64,000 nucleotides of DNA, taken from contig NZ_JBHSHC010000002.1 of NCBI RefSeq assembly GCF_042652925.1, positions 1-64,000 on the forward strand. The letters are read 5' to 3'. The position numbers were made by a program, and so were the translations under genes. Positions 16,887-25,678 of the stretch are shown piece by piece. This stretch comes from Effusibacillus consociatus (GTDB lineage: Bacteria > Bacillota > Bacilli > Tumebacillales > Effusibacillaceae). The stretch's first letter is position 1. Every line of letters begins with the position of its first letter. The notes beneath the pieces are model-generated. The model had not been told where the DNA came from and did no database searches. It saw only the letters and a program-made list of their open reading frames with translations.

Positions 16887-17942
16887 TTACTCCATCCCAT
16901 CACTTGCTTCTATGAATTTCTGATAAAGTTCACGATAACAGTTCCCAATTTGTGTCCAACTATTTTTTTCAAGATATAGATTAGCCTTTGAAATCAATCG
17001 TTCTCGCAGAGTACTGTCCAACAACATCTGACATAATGAACTGGCAATAGTATCTACTTTACTGTCCGATATCTTATAAACTTCATCCTTTAAGTCGGAA
17101 AAAAACAGATTATCAGTGGTAAGAACCGGTCTTTTCGCGGCCAGCAGCATTTTGGCCGCCGAAGAGACCCCTTGATAATTGTGAGGCTCGTACGGAAGAA
17201 CATTAACATCCATGGTATGAAGTAAATTGACAATTAGGGATTCTGGCAAAAATTCTTTTATCCATATCAAATGAGAGTTTTTATCAAATTGCCGCTGTAA
17301 TTCTTGTTGAAAAGAGTAATAGGGATGATTCTCGTCCAGGGAGTTGGGATAATGGGCGAAAAAGTAACCTTTTATATCGGGAAAGTAGATCTTCAGCTCG
17401 TTTATTGCATTGATTAGATTGAGTATTCCTTTGTGAGGAAACGGAAAACCAAAGAAGCCTATGCAAGGATAACCGGTAATGTTAAATAACATTTTTGTTT
17501 TTTCTTTTTCTTCAAGAGGAAATAAACGGCATCCAATCGGCATTACTACCAGCTTTTCGCGGGGATAACCGTGAGAGATGCACAATCGCTCAACTGCTTT
17601 TGAATGAACAATAACCAGCGAACTCATCTCTGAGATTTGACGATTATACACTGCAAGGTCACTGCACCACGAATGAAGAGTGGTGATTATTGGTACCTGT
17701 TTACGGTTTAATTCGACCATAGCTCGGTATAAAGTATTTAGATCATAAACTGAATATTCATATTGAAAATGAACAATATCTATAGAATCTTTTTTTATAA
17801 TAGATGGAAGATCCTCATTCATTTCCGAATAAACTTTGATTTTATTCTGTTTATTCGTAGTGTTCTGAATCAGCTGCTTGGTATAATCGGCCACTCCGCA
17901 TACTTTTCCCCAGGTGGGAATGACCATTCCAATCGTTGCCAT
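16887..17942 (-). CDS. Family 4 glycosyltransferase
   Basis: This 351-residue GT-B protein starts MATIGMVIPTWGKVCGVADYTKQL. Its donor domain has GFFGFPFPHKGILNLINAI and a C-terminal NVLPYEPHNYQGVSSAAKMLLAAKRPVL region. A GGGGG site lies a few bases upstream of the ATG at 17942. It is related to the gene at 7154-8170 by the CG.A.Y and SSAA...A.RPV motifs. It follows another GT4 gene by 5 bases, consistent with one operon. Confidence 0.83.
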   Translation of the reverse strand: MATIGMVIPTWGKVCGVADYTKQLIQNTTNKQNKIKVYSEMNEDLPSIIKKDSIDIVHFQYEYSVYDLNTLYRAMVELNRKQVPIITTLHSWCSDLAVYNRQISEMSSLVIVHSKAVERLCISHGYPREKLVVMPIGCRLFPLEEKEKTKMLFNITGYPCIGFFGFPFPHKGILNLINAINELKIYFPDIKGYFFAHYPNSLDENHPYYSFQQELQRQFDKNSHLIWIKEFLPESLIVNLLHTMDVNVLPYEPHNYQGVSSAAKMLLAAKRPVLTTDNLFFSDLKDEVYKISDSKVDTIASSLCQMLLDSTLRERLISKANLYLEKNSWTQIGNCYRELYQKFIEASDGME

Positions 17943-17947
17943 TAGAG

Positions 17948-19066
17948 TTACCCCTCCATTGTCCCCAACAAGGTAAGGATGCGTTCTAGCATTTTCCCGG
18001 TGCTCCAAAAACGGATAACGTGTTCTCTTGCGCGAGTCCCTTTTTCTTTAATATCTTCCGAATGTTCAACTGCAAACCTCATCCATTTGCGAGTATCTGC
18101 TAATGACGGAACGGCCCATCGGGCACCGTCGTATACCGCATCATTGGGAATTCCATACTTTGGGATCGGTTCAAGTCTTTCTACTCCTATTAGATAGCCA
18201 TTTTCGTCATTTATAAAATCCAGGTGAGCTGACCAATCGGTAGTAATGATCGGGATTCCGGTTGACATGGCTTCAAGCGCCGGCAGATTCCATCCTTCTC
18301 CACGTGTCGGGATAATATAGCAATGTCCTGCCGAATAAAAGGATGGAATTTCATCATATGACATGCCTCGTGTAAGAAGTTTTAATGCGGGAGGGTTCTT
18401 AATTCCCAGATTCGTGATCATTTCGTTCCATGTACGATGCATTTTGGTTCCGCTTGGATCAAATTCACTTCCGTCATATGCTTTAATTACCAATAAAACC
18501 GGATCAGATCCTGAAAATTCCTCCAGATAAGCACTCAGCAGGAGATCATATCCCTTTCGTGGAATCCATTCAAAGTTCGATAAAAAAACAAAACGTCCTC
18601 GCTCCTGCAAAGTCATGGGAGGAACCGCCGGATGAAAACGATTCACGTTCACTCCAAGGGGAACAACCTTTATTTTTTCTTTATAGACTCCACTGCTAAA
18701 AAAGGTTTGCTGGTTAAATGTTGACGGAACCCATATCTGATCCATTTGATTGCATTTTTCCACCCAATGTGGAGGTAAACGGTCGCATTCCGACATAGTC
18801 ATTCCGATATTGATTCTGCCGGAAATCGGGTGAAAATCTTGGGCGATACAGATCTGCAGGATCGGACCTTCCGGAAGGATCTCTGAATCGCAGAGTTCGA
18901 TCAGTTTTTGTTTTTGCAGGAAAGGTAACCCTGCGTCTAATTGGCTCCAGTCTCTGGGGATCACACGAAGAGTATATCCCCGGTCAGCAAGACCGAAAAT
19001 AATGGAACGTGCAGCTTCAGCATAGCCGGAAGCATCAAATACAGGTCCCATAAGAGTCAATTTCAT
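17948..19066 (-). CDS. Family 4 glycosyltransferase
   Basis: This 372-residue protein opens MKLTLMGPVFDASGYAEAARSI, a phrase typical of GT4 enzymes in spore-surface and exopolysaccharide loci. The donor domain shows FLSNFEWIPRKGYDLLLSAY and IPTRGEGWNLPALEAMSTGIPIITTDWSAHLDFI, with the conserved GEGWxLPxxEAMxxG signature. The ATG at 19066 is chosen because it has an AGAGGGA site and overlaps the upstream stop by 4 bases. It lies between a GT2-MT fusion and another GT4. Confidence 0.88.
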   Translation of the reverse strand: MKLTLMGPVFDASGYAEAARSIIFGLADRGYTLRVIPRDWSQLDAGLPFLQKQKLIELCDSEILPEGPILQICIAQDFHPISGRINIGMTMSECDRLPPHWVEKCNQMDQIWVPSTFNQQTFFSSGVYKEKIKVVPLGVNVNRFHPAVPPMTLQERGRFVFLSNFEWIPRKGYDLLLSAYLEEFSGSDPVLLVIKAYDGSEFDPSGTKMHRTWNEMITNLGIKNPPALKLLTRGMSYDEIPSFYSAGHCYIIPTRGEGWNLPALEAMSTGIPIITTDWSAHLDFINDENGYLIGVERLEPIPKYGIPNDAVYDGARWAVPSLADTRKWMRFAVEHSEDIKEKGTRAREHVIRFWSTGKMLERILTLLGTMEG

Positions 19067-20361
19067 TCTACATCCCTCTGAGAAACCGGTTTTCTTCCAG
19101 CGATTTGGATCATCCAATTCTCGTAATACTCAAGATTGATATTTTCAAATCCGGCTTTTGCCATCATTTCTCGAATTGTGGCATTGTCAAGAATGCAACG
19201 ATGTCTTTCCCATCCCTGCCTATCGTCTCCAAATATCAATTTGTTGAAATTTTCGTTGCTGATTTCCCCTTTGGCATAGGCGGTTGCAATTTGACGACCG
19301 TCATATACTCGAACCATTACGTAACCGCCCGCTTTGGCTACTCTGCAGCATTCCCCAAGAGCTTTTACTATATCGTGATAAGGCAGATGCTCCATCAAGT
19401 ATCCGGGAACAATTACCTGGTCATAAGTATTGTCTTCCACAGGGATATTTCGGATATCTCCAACAATATTCACATGAGGCAGAGGGCGAATATCCAAATG
19501 TTCAAATCCCAGACTGATACAACTCGGCAAGGCACCGATTTCCAGAGATCTTCCCTTGTTCTCCGGCTTCTGTTCGATTCTTGTATCTTTGGAGGCAACG
19601 ATCTGATCCAAATACTGCCTTAACTGTTGGATGTCCTTGCGGGGTTTTGGAGTTCCTCCGCTATAGCCTTTTTGTTTGATATACTCTTTTATCACTTCCG
19701 GATGCTCAAATGGAAAGGGCCTCCTCTCCGCTTGTTCCAACAGGTGTTTTGCCGTTCTTCCTTCGTAGAAGTAAGGTTCCCCCATTTTTCTTGCATATTG
19801 TTTTAGTTTACTCAAGATAAATTCCATCGGTTTCGCATATCCGTAATGAACGTAATCCAGACCTGACTCGGCAATCACGGAACCGATCCCGATCAACGAT
19901 TCATGGATAGGATTTATATATTTGATTCCAGGACGGTTTTGAAAGAGAAAAATCCGTTGGAAACGACCATCATCTTTGCTGACATTCTGCATTTGGTCCC
20001 AACCAAACATCAAATTAAAAAAAAGACAGGTATATCCGTCAATCTGATCGTATTCGGTAAGAACCGGGAGAACCTCTTCTATTTCCTGATAAAAGACTTC
20101 GTCTGCATCCAGTTTTAAAATCCACTCTCCCTGACACTTGGAAAGAGCGAAATTTCCCAATTCGGAAAAATCCTCCGTTTGATATTCAAACCATCGGATC
20201 TTGTCAAATGCACTCAATCGTTCCCGGGTTCGGTCCGTGGAGCCATTGTCAACCACGACAATTTCATCCACCACGTTATAAATTGAAAGAATCGAATACG
20301 GAGCAAACTCCTCTTCATTTTTCACATAGTACATTGCAGTGACCTTAGGACGGTTTGTCAA
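19063..20361 (-). CDS. Fused family 2 glycosyltransferase and SAM methyltransferase
   Basis: This protein of about 432 residues has an N-terminal GT2 domain with VTAMYYVKNEEEFAPYSILSI, VVVDNGSTDRTRE and ILKLDADEVFY. The second part is a Methyltransf_11 domain: SLEIGALPSCISLGFEHLDIRPLPHVNIVGDIRNIPV, then GYLMEHLPYHDI. The second domain resembles that of the gene at 5497-6729, including the LDIRPLPH phrase, but the GT2 domains differ. The TTG at 20361 is 9 bases after GAGG; a GTG at 20370 is the alternative. It heads a reverse-strand set and is divergent from the GT4 gene at 20507. Confidence 0.84.
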   Translation of the reverse strand: MTNRPKVTAMYYVKNEEEFAPYSILSIYNVVDEIVVVDNGSTDRTRERLSAFDKIRWFEYQTEDFSELGNFALSKCQGEWILKLDADEVFYQEIEEVLPVLTEYDQIDGYTCLFFNLMFGWDQMQNVSKDDGRFQRIFLFQNRPGIKYINPIHESLIGIGSVIAESGLDYVHYGYAKPMEFILSKLKQYARKMGEPYFYEGRTAKHLLEQAERRPFPFEHPEVIKEYIKQKGYSGGTPKPRKDIQQLRQYLDQIVASKDTRIEQKPENKGRSLEIGALPSCISLGFEHLDIRPLPHVNIVGDIRNIPVEDNTYDQVIVPGYLMEHLPYHDIVKALGECCRVAKAGGYVMVRVYDGRQIATAYAKGEISNENFNKLIFGDDRQGWERHRCILDNATIREMMAKAGFENINLEYYENWMIQIAGRKPVSQRDVE

Positions 20362-20506
20362 AAACAACACCCTCTTTTTTCTCGATCAATTTCTTATTCA
20401 AAAACAGGTTATTCCCCTCTTCCAGAAATGGTTATAGAATACTGTTCATTTAGGCTAGCCTCGAACATAAAATGTAAAAAACCTGACTCAGAGGAAAGTG
20501 GTATCT

Positions 20507-21541
20507 ATGAAAATCGCGTTTTATTACGATTCGTCATTTGATTGGAATGACAACGATCTTGAAACAAAGGGAGTCGGGGGTTCACAATTAGCCCTGATAC
20601 GTATTACCCGTGAGCTTGCAAAACGTCATGAGGTGACCGTCTTCAACAGTACCTCAAGGGAGGGTGTTTACAACAAGGTAACGTATCGCCACTATTCCTC
20701 ATGGAAGTTAGATGAATATTGGGATGTGTTTATCAGTTTTCGCTGTTCCTTGCCCCATAAAGATGTTCAAGCGTTGTGCAAGATTCATTGGTGCATTGAT
20801 CCGGGTGACAACACAGTAGAGAAAGATCTGCACTATATTGACAAAATCATTACAATAAGTCCTTTTCATACCAAATTAATGGGCAATATTTTTCATATCG
20901 ACAGGAACAAGTTTTATGAAGCCCGTTTGGGAGTTGAAACAGAAGAATACCAACAAATGATGCCCAAAACAAAGAATCAATTAATCTTCTGTTCTGCCCC
21001 GGAACGCGGGCTTCAACATGTCCCACTGATCTACTCGCTGATAAAAAAGCAAGTGCCTGATGTAACGCTGGTAATCACAATGGATTACAGTCTCTGGGGT
21101 TTTGAACCAGGAATCGAAAAATACCGGGAAATGTTCAAGGGAATGGAAGGAGTTCGGTATTTAGGCAAAATTTCTCGCCAGCAATTGATCGAGGAACAAA
21201 AAACCAGTATGCTTCATATCTATCCGTGTGACGGGCCTTATGAAATGTTCTGCCTGGCTTCCATGGAATGTCAAGCTGCCGGAACTCCGACAGTTGCAAC
21301 CGGTCAGGGGGCCCTTGTTACTACTGTCCAAGACGGCGAGACAGGCAGATTGATCTATTCATTACCTGATTATGATCAAAATTTTTATCAATCTTTCGCG
21401 GATGCCGTGATAGATCTTCTAATCAATCCCATCGTTTTGCAGAAGATGAGCATGAAAGCCAGAGAACGGGCACTTTCTCAATATTCCTATGAAAATTTGG
21501 TGAAGGAGTTGGAAAGAAAAATTAAAGAATGGTGCAAATGA
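20507..21541 (+). CDS. Family 4-like glycosyltransferase
   Basis: This 344-residue paralogue of the gene at 4457-5500 starts MKIAFYYDSSFDWNDNDLETKGVGGSQLALIRITRELAKRHEV and has TISPFHTKL, CSAPERGLQHV and SMECQAAGTPTVATGQGALVTTV. The ATG at 20507 matches the paralogue; a GTG at 20498 with a nearby GAGG is possible. It is a lone forward gene facing the reverse-strand manC gene with only 6 bases between stops, so no separate terminator is seen. Confidence 0.83.
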   Translation: MKIAFYYDSSFDWNDNDLETKGVGGSQLALIRITRELAKRHEVTVFNSTSREGVYNKVTYRHYSSWKLDEYWDVFISFRCSLPHKDVQALCKIHWCIDPGDNTVEKDLHYIDKIITISPFHTKLMGNIFHIDRNKFYEARLGVETEEYQQMMPKTKNQLIFCSAPERGLQHVPLIYSLIKKQVPDVTLVITMDYSLWGFEPGIEKYREMFKGMEGVRYLGKISRQQLIEEQKTSMLHIYPCDGPYEMFCLASMECQAAGTPTVATGQGALVTTVQDGETGRLIYSLPDYDQNFYQSFADAVIDLLINPIVLQKMSMKARERALSQYSYENLVKELERKIKEWCK

Positions 21542-21547
21542 TTCACT

Positions 21548-22570
21548 TTACATTAACTTTTTAATCTCCTGTTCCTTGTCCTTACGACAGATCAGGACGG
21601 CCTGATCGGTCACTGTGATGATCAGGTCTTCTATTCCAATGGCTCCAATGAAAACTTTTTCACTGTAAACAATACAATTATGGGTATTTAAAAGTTTGTG
21701 TTCACCAATCACCACATTCCCGTTGCGGTCTTTCTCAATCAGTCTTTCCAACGACGTCCAATTGCCCATGTCATCCCAAACAAAGGAACCCGGCACCAGA
21801 TAGATACAGGAAGCCTTCTCGATAACACCGTAATCAATCGACATCTTGTTCAGTTTCATATACTCTTGTTTTAAGATTGACTTCTCTTCCGGTTTCCCGA
21901 TTCCGGCCTGAATTTTCCGCAAACCTTCCGATAACCTTGGCATATGCTGCTCAATAAGTTCCCTGATGACAGATGCTCTCCAGACAAAAATGCCGCTGTT
22001 CCAATAAAAGTGCGGTACTTTAATCCATCTTAGTGCTGTTGACAAATCCGGTTTTTCAGTAAATTTTTCTACAGGCATTACGTTATCATCGAAAACCTCT
22101 TCCACCTTAATGTATCCGTATGCCGTTTCCGGTCTGTTGGGTTTGATGCCCACCGTAACCACACATGGAACTTTGGCAGCTTGATGATAGGCTGTAAGTA
22201 AGGCATCACGAAATGCATCGTCCCCATCGATATAATGATCGGACGGGAGCGTAATCAAGACAGGGTCCTGATCGTGATGCAGAAATCGAATGGCGGTCAG
22301 GCCTATACAAGCCGCAGTATCTTTCGAATCGGGTTCCACGATAATATTTTCATCAGGTAAATCGGTCTGTTCCTTTACATACGAAACGTACTTGTCTACC
22401 GTAACGACATAGATATCTCGATACGATAGAAAGGATGCCAATCTGGATACCGTTTTTTGCAACATCGATTGCCCGTCTAGAATTGGGATGAACTGCTTGG
22501 GCAAATCAGGCTGGCTTTTCGGCCATAGTCGGGTGCCATTCCCCCCGGCCATGATAACTGCTTTTAACAA
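21548..22570 (-). CDS. manC: Mannose-1-phosphate guanylyltransferase
   Basis: This 340-residue enzyme makes GDP-mannose from GTP and mannose-1-phosphate. It begins with VIMAGGNGTRLWPKSQPDLPKQFIPI, the family signature, followed by DIYVVTVDKY, VEPDSKDTAACIGLTA, LPSDHYI and FTEKPDL, then WNSGIFVWRA and VWDDMGNW. It lacks the C-terminal isomerase domain of bifunctional enzymes. TTG start with GGAGGTAGGTAGTC upstream. It supplies GDP-mannose for the gmd-like gene or for mannosyltransferases in this cluster. Confidence 0.93.
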   Translation of the reverse strand: MLKAVIMAGGNGTRLWPKSQPDLPKQFIPILDGQSMLQKTVSRLASFLSYRDIYVVTVDKYVSYVKEQTDLPDENIIVEPDSKDTAACIGLTAIRFLHHDQDPVLITLPSDHYIDGDDAFRDALLTAYHQAAKVPCVVTVGIKPNRPETAYGYIKVEEVFDDNVMPVEKFTEKPDLSTALRWIKVPHFYWNSGIFVWRASVIRELIEQHMPRLSEGLRKIQAGIGKPEEKSILKQEYMKLNKMSIDYGVIEKASCIYLVPGSFVWDDMGNWTSLERLIEKDRNGNVVIGEHKLLNTHNCIVYSEKVFIGAIGIEDLIITVTDQAVLICRKDKEQEIKKLM

Positions 22571-22685
22571 GACTACCTACCTCCTACATACTTCCACCAT
22601 TTTCCCGAGCCATTTACTTTTCAGCATATTAATTCCTCCCGTAAACGGAAACGGCGTTTGACCTTTTGATCAAAAAATAAAAGTA

Positions 22686-22715
22686 AATGCCTCCCCTGCA
22701 TTCAGGAGCGGCATT
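22686..22715 (-). terminator. Rho-independent terminator downstream of ino1
   Basis: AATGCC at 22686-22691 pairs with GGCATT at 22710-22715, with an imperfect inner stem. On the reverse strand it is followed by a T-rich tract. It ends the transcript of the inositol-phosphate synthase gene. Confidence 0.7.
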
Positions 22716-22723
22716 TTCATCCT

Positions 22724-23818
22724 TTATCTGTCGATTTCACCTTTGATGAATTTTTCCATAAGAATTCGTGCTTCCTCATCGGTGTATTGGACAAGCGGAT
22801 GTTTCATAGTATAAGCGGCAATCGAAGGCAGAGCGCCCGATACCCCTCGATCCAGCGCCAGCTTACAGCAGCGAATAATATCGATCACAACTCCGGCACT
22901 GTTAGGGGAATCCTCCACCGACAGTTTCAGATCCAGGTTGAATTTCACTCCCCCGAATTGTGTTCCTTCCATCCGCACATAGCAAATTTTGTTGTCGTCC
23001 AGCCAAGGAACATAGTCGCTCGGACCGACATGAATGTTTTGTTCTGCAAGAGGCGTCTCCAATTGGGACTGTACAGCTTCTGTTTTCGAAGTTTTCTTCA
23101 TCGTGAGCCGCTCACGATTTAACATATTCAAAAAATCGGTATTTCCCCCCATGTTTAATTGATAAGTATGGTCGATTCTGACACCTCGTTCTTCACACAA
23201 TCGGGTCAAAATCCTATGAACAATCGTTGCTCCTATTTGCGATTTGATGTCATCCCCGATAATCGGCAGTCCGGCATGCTCGAATCGGCTAACCCAGACC
23301 GGATCCGAACCGATAAAAACAGGGATACAATTGACAAACGCAACTCCCGCTTCCAGTGCACATCGAGCATAAAATTCCGCAGCCTGTACACTGCCCACCG
23401 GCAAATAGTTGATCAAGATTTCAGCCCCACTGTTTCTCAACTCGGTAACTACATCACAATCCGGTTCATCTGACAAAAGAAAACGTCGTTCCACCGGGTA
23501 AGCTTGCATATGGCTCGAGATCCCATCGAGAAGATGTCCTTTTTTTACGATGACAGGATGTTGGTTCATTTCTTTAACAAATACTTTTGTACAGTTAGGT
23601 GAGGCAAAAATGGCTTCGTTCAGAGGTTTACCCACCTTGCGGGAATCAACGTCAAATGCAGCTGCAATCTCGATATCTCCGGGCAAATAACCACCGACCT
23701 CGGGATGCATTAACCCAACTGCTTGATCATCACTGAGAGTCTTGTAATAATAAATCCCCTGCAGCAAGGAGGAAGCACAATTTCCAACACCGACAATAGC
23801 CACCCTGATTTTCGACAA
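22724..23818 (-). CDS. ino1: myo-inositol-1-phosphate synthase
   Basis: This protein of about 364 residues cyclises glucose-6-phosphate to inositol-1-phosphate with NAD. Evidence is the N-terminal VAIVGVGNCASSLLQGI, GDIEIAAAFDVDSRKVG, LINYLPVGS, FVNCIPVFIGSDP, GDDIKSQIGATI, and the TYQLNMGGNTDFLNM and KFNLDLKLSVEDSPNSAGVV motifs that carry the catalytic lysines. This is the short actinobacterial/archaeal type. The TTG at 23818 is preceded by GGGAGGAATCATT. The gene is unusual in Bacillales and lies just downstream of a GT4 gene, so inositol may enter a glycan or glycolipid. Confidence 0.9.
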   Translation of the reverse strand: MSKIRVAIVGVGNCASSLLQGIYYYKTLSDDQAVGLMHPEVGGYLPGDIEIAAAFDVDSRKVGKPLNEAIFASPNCTKVFVKEMNQHPVIVKKGHLLDGISSHMQAYPVERRFLLSDEPDCDVVTELRNSGAEILINYLPVGSVQAAEFYARCALEAGVAFVNCIPVFIGSDPVWVSRFEHAGLPIIGDDIKSQIGATIVHRILTRLCEERGVRIDHTYQLNMGGNTDFLNMLNRERLTMKKTSKTEAVQSQLETPLAEQNIHVGPSDYVPWLDDNKICYVRMEGTQFGGVKFNLDLKLSVEDSPNSAGVVIDIIRCCKLALDRGVSGALPSIAAYTMKHPLVQYTDEEARILMEKFIKGEIDR

Positions 23819-23909
23819 AATGATTCCTCCCTTATTCCGCAACATGTCTCATGTTGACGAAAGCAACTATCATAGTGTATGCAAGATTGTTCGCAGTCGG
23901 GATTTCATG

Positions 23910-25343
23910 TTAGGGTTTTTTTATTAGAGTTTGGACAAATGACGTATCCGGAATTGAATAGTCAAGAGGTAAACTATTCACAACAGAATCCCATACATCG
24001 GGGTCGAATTGTCTCATCACGTCAAATTTAAAAATACTCTCAGGATAATATCTTTGAATACCGCCAGAATTCGTTAAACCATACTGTCCGTCCAGGTCGG
24101 GGGCTTCAACGGTACTTCGGCTTACCGATGTTGATGTTTGAAGTGCCTGATTATATACAGCCATCGTACGTTCATAGACTGCTTTCGATGTAAACTCCTT
24201 CATCCCCCATGCTTTGGCGTCCTTGCCCAATTGATTGCGAATTTTTTCATTGCTCATCACCTCGAACAGTCGGTCAGCCAGTTGGGTACTGTGTTCTTTT
24301 TCGAAAATCAAACCGGTTTTTCCATGCTCAATCATTTCAGGTATTCCACCGACATTGGAAGCCACAATGGGAAGACCTGCGATGGCTGCTTCCATAATCG
24401 CGAATGAATGCATTTCCTGCAGGGACGGAAGCACCATTATGTCAGCCTTATTCAATAGGGCAGGAACATCCGTACGGTTTCCCATAAATATGATTTTGTG
24501 TGTTATGCCTTTCTGCTCGCAATATGTTTCAAGTTCCTTTCGCAGCAAACCATCTCCAATGAGCCAACAAACGAAGTCATCCCGTTTTTCTTTTAGGATG
24601 CTTAGTGCTTCTATAAGAGTTTGATGGCCTTTCTCAGGAACCAGTCGTGCCGGACAGGCAATAACGAGTTGATTGGGATCCTTTTGTACAGGCGGAGAGG
24701 GCTCACGGTTCATTTGTACAAGAAAAGAAGATAACTCGATTCCATAACGTATCACATTGAGCTTGTCTTTCGGAATTCGAAATTTGCTGCTTAGTTCTTC
24801 TTTCTGCCATTTTGTAGAAACAATCGTCTGATCCGACGATATATGTCCATAGAATTCTTCTTCCTCAGCATATTTCCAGGGAAAACTGTCCTTGCTCGCA
24901 ATCTGGCCGGAATTCAGGTGTTCGGTGGCAAGTATACCGTGGATGGTAGCAACTAGGGGAACGTGATTCGGTTTGACTCTCCATAAGGCCCGGGTTGATA
25001 CAATATCTTGACTGTGAATTAAATCATATTGATCCAAATTGAATAAAGTTGCCATGAGCTCAAAGGTATATCGCTCAATTTCCCTCCAGCGAATCCAAGG
25101 ATCGACATGACTCAAATTGTTGTGATAATAGCGATATACTTCGTCGTATACAATATCTTTTACCGGTGATTTATCAATAATCTTACCCGTATTGACCAGG
25201 TAGATATTTTTCATGTCCGGATAATGAGCCAATACATCAACTTGATGACCATGTTCTTCAAACTCTTTCTTTAACATTTCAATGTAGGTGTTTACCCCGC
25301 CGACATGTGGAAGATACCAGTAGGTTACCAAAAGAATTTTCAA
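23910..25343 (-). CDS. Family 4 glycosyltransferase with C-terminal extension
   Basis: This 477-residue GT-B enzyme starts MKILLVTYWYLPHVGGVNTYIEML, the acceptor-domain glycine motif, and has ACPARLVPEKGHQTLIEAL, then VLPSLQEMHSFAIMEAAIAGLPIVASNVGGIPEMI with the conserved E. About 60 extra residues follow the GT4 fold, ending in VWDSVVNSLPLDYSIPDTSF. A similar tail occurs in the Lys-rich protein at 31239-32042. It is one of three close paralogues (also 25679 and 32017). AAGGAGG precedes the start. Confidence 0.87.
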   Translation of the reverse strand: MKILLVTYWYLPHVGGVNTYIEMLKKEFEEHGHQVDVLAHYPDMKNIYLVNTGKIIDKSPVKDIVYDEVYRYYHNNLSHVDPWIRWREIERYTFELMATLFNLDQYDLIHSQDIVSTRALWRVKPNHVPLVATIHGILATEHLNSGQIASKDSFPWKYAEEEEFYGHISSDQTIVSTKWQKEELSSKFRIPKDKLNVIRYGIELSSFLVQMNREPSPPVQKDPNQLVIACPARLVPEKGHQTLIEALSILKEKRDDFVCWLIGDGLLRKELETYCEQKGITHKIIFMGNRTDVPALLNKADIMVLPSLQEMHSFAIMEAAIAGLPIVASNVGGIPEMIEHGKTGLIFEKEHSTQLADRLFEVMSNEKIRNQLGKDAKAWGMKEFTSKAVYERTMAVYNQALQTSTSVSRSTVEAPDLDGQYGLTNSGGIQRYYPESIFKFDVMRQFDPDVWDSVVNSLPLDYSIPDTSFVQTLIKKP

Positions 25344-25678
25344 TGAGAATTCCTCCTTTCTTAAGACGTCAATTAACTAATATGCGTCAAACATTCTTCT
25401 TAACAATCTGAGATCCGCAATTCGATAGCCGTTTGGCAGATTTTTGTTGAATATGGTTTTATACTTGATAGATCCTGATTGGACCACACGTGATTTCAGT
25501 ATATGTTGGTCGACTGGAAAGGTTTGGACGAATCACATTCGTCAGCTGTCTGTATTAGCATCCGTACCCGGACAATCGTGTAAAGCAACAGGCATCCGCG
25601 CTGCATAGGATAAAAAAGATGTCGATAGGCTTACTGCCACTACGACTTAATGAAGAGAGGGAGAGGAGGAGAGCTTTT
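25344..25678. other. Divergent intergenic region between two GT4 genes
   Basis: This 335-base gap between divergently transcribed GT4 genes contains no convincing gene. CATAGGATA at 25604-25612 matches the sigma-K -10 pattern CATANNNTA, and the same nine bases occur upstream of the third GT4 paralogue at 33299-33307. No well-placed -35 AC was found at the expected distance, so the promoter assignment is weak. A GAGGAGGAGAG ribosome site at about 25663-25673 serves the TTG start at 25679. Confidence 0.4.
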
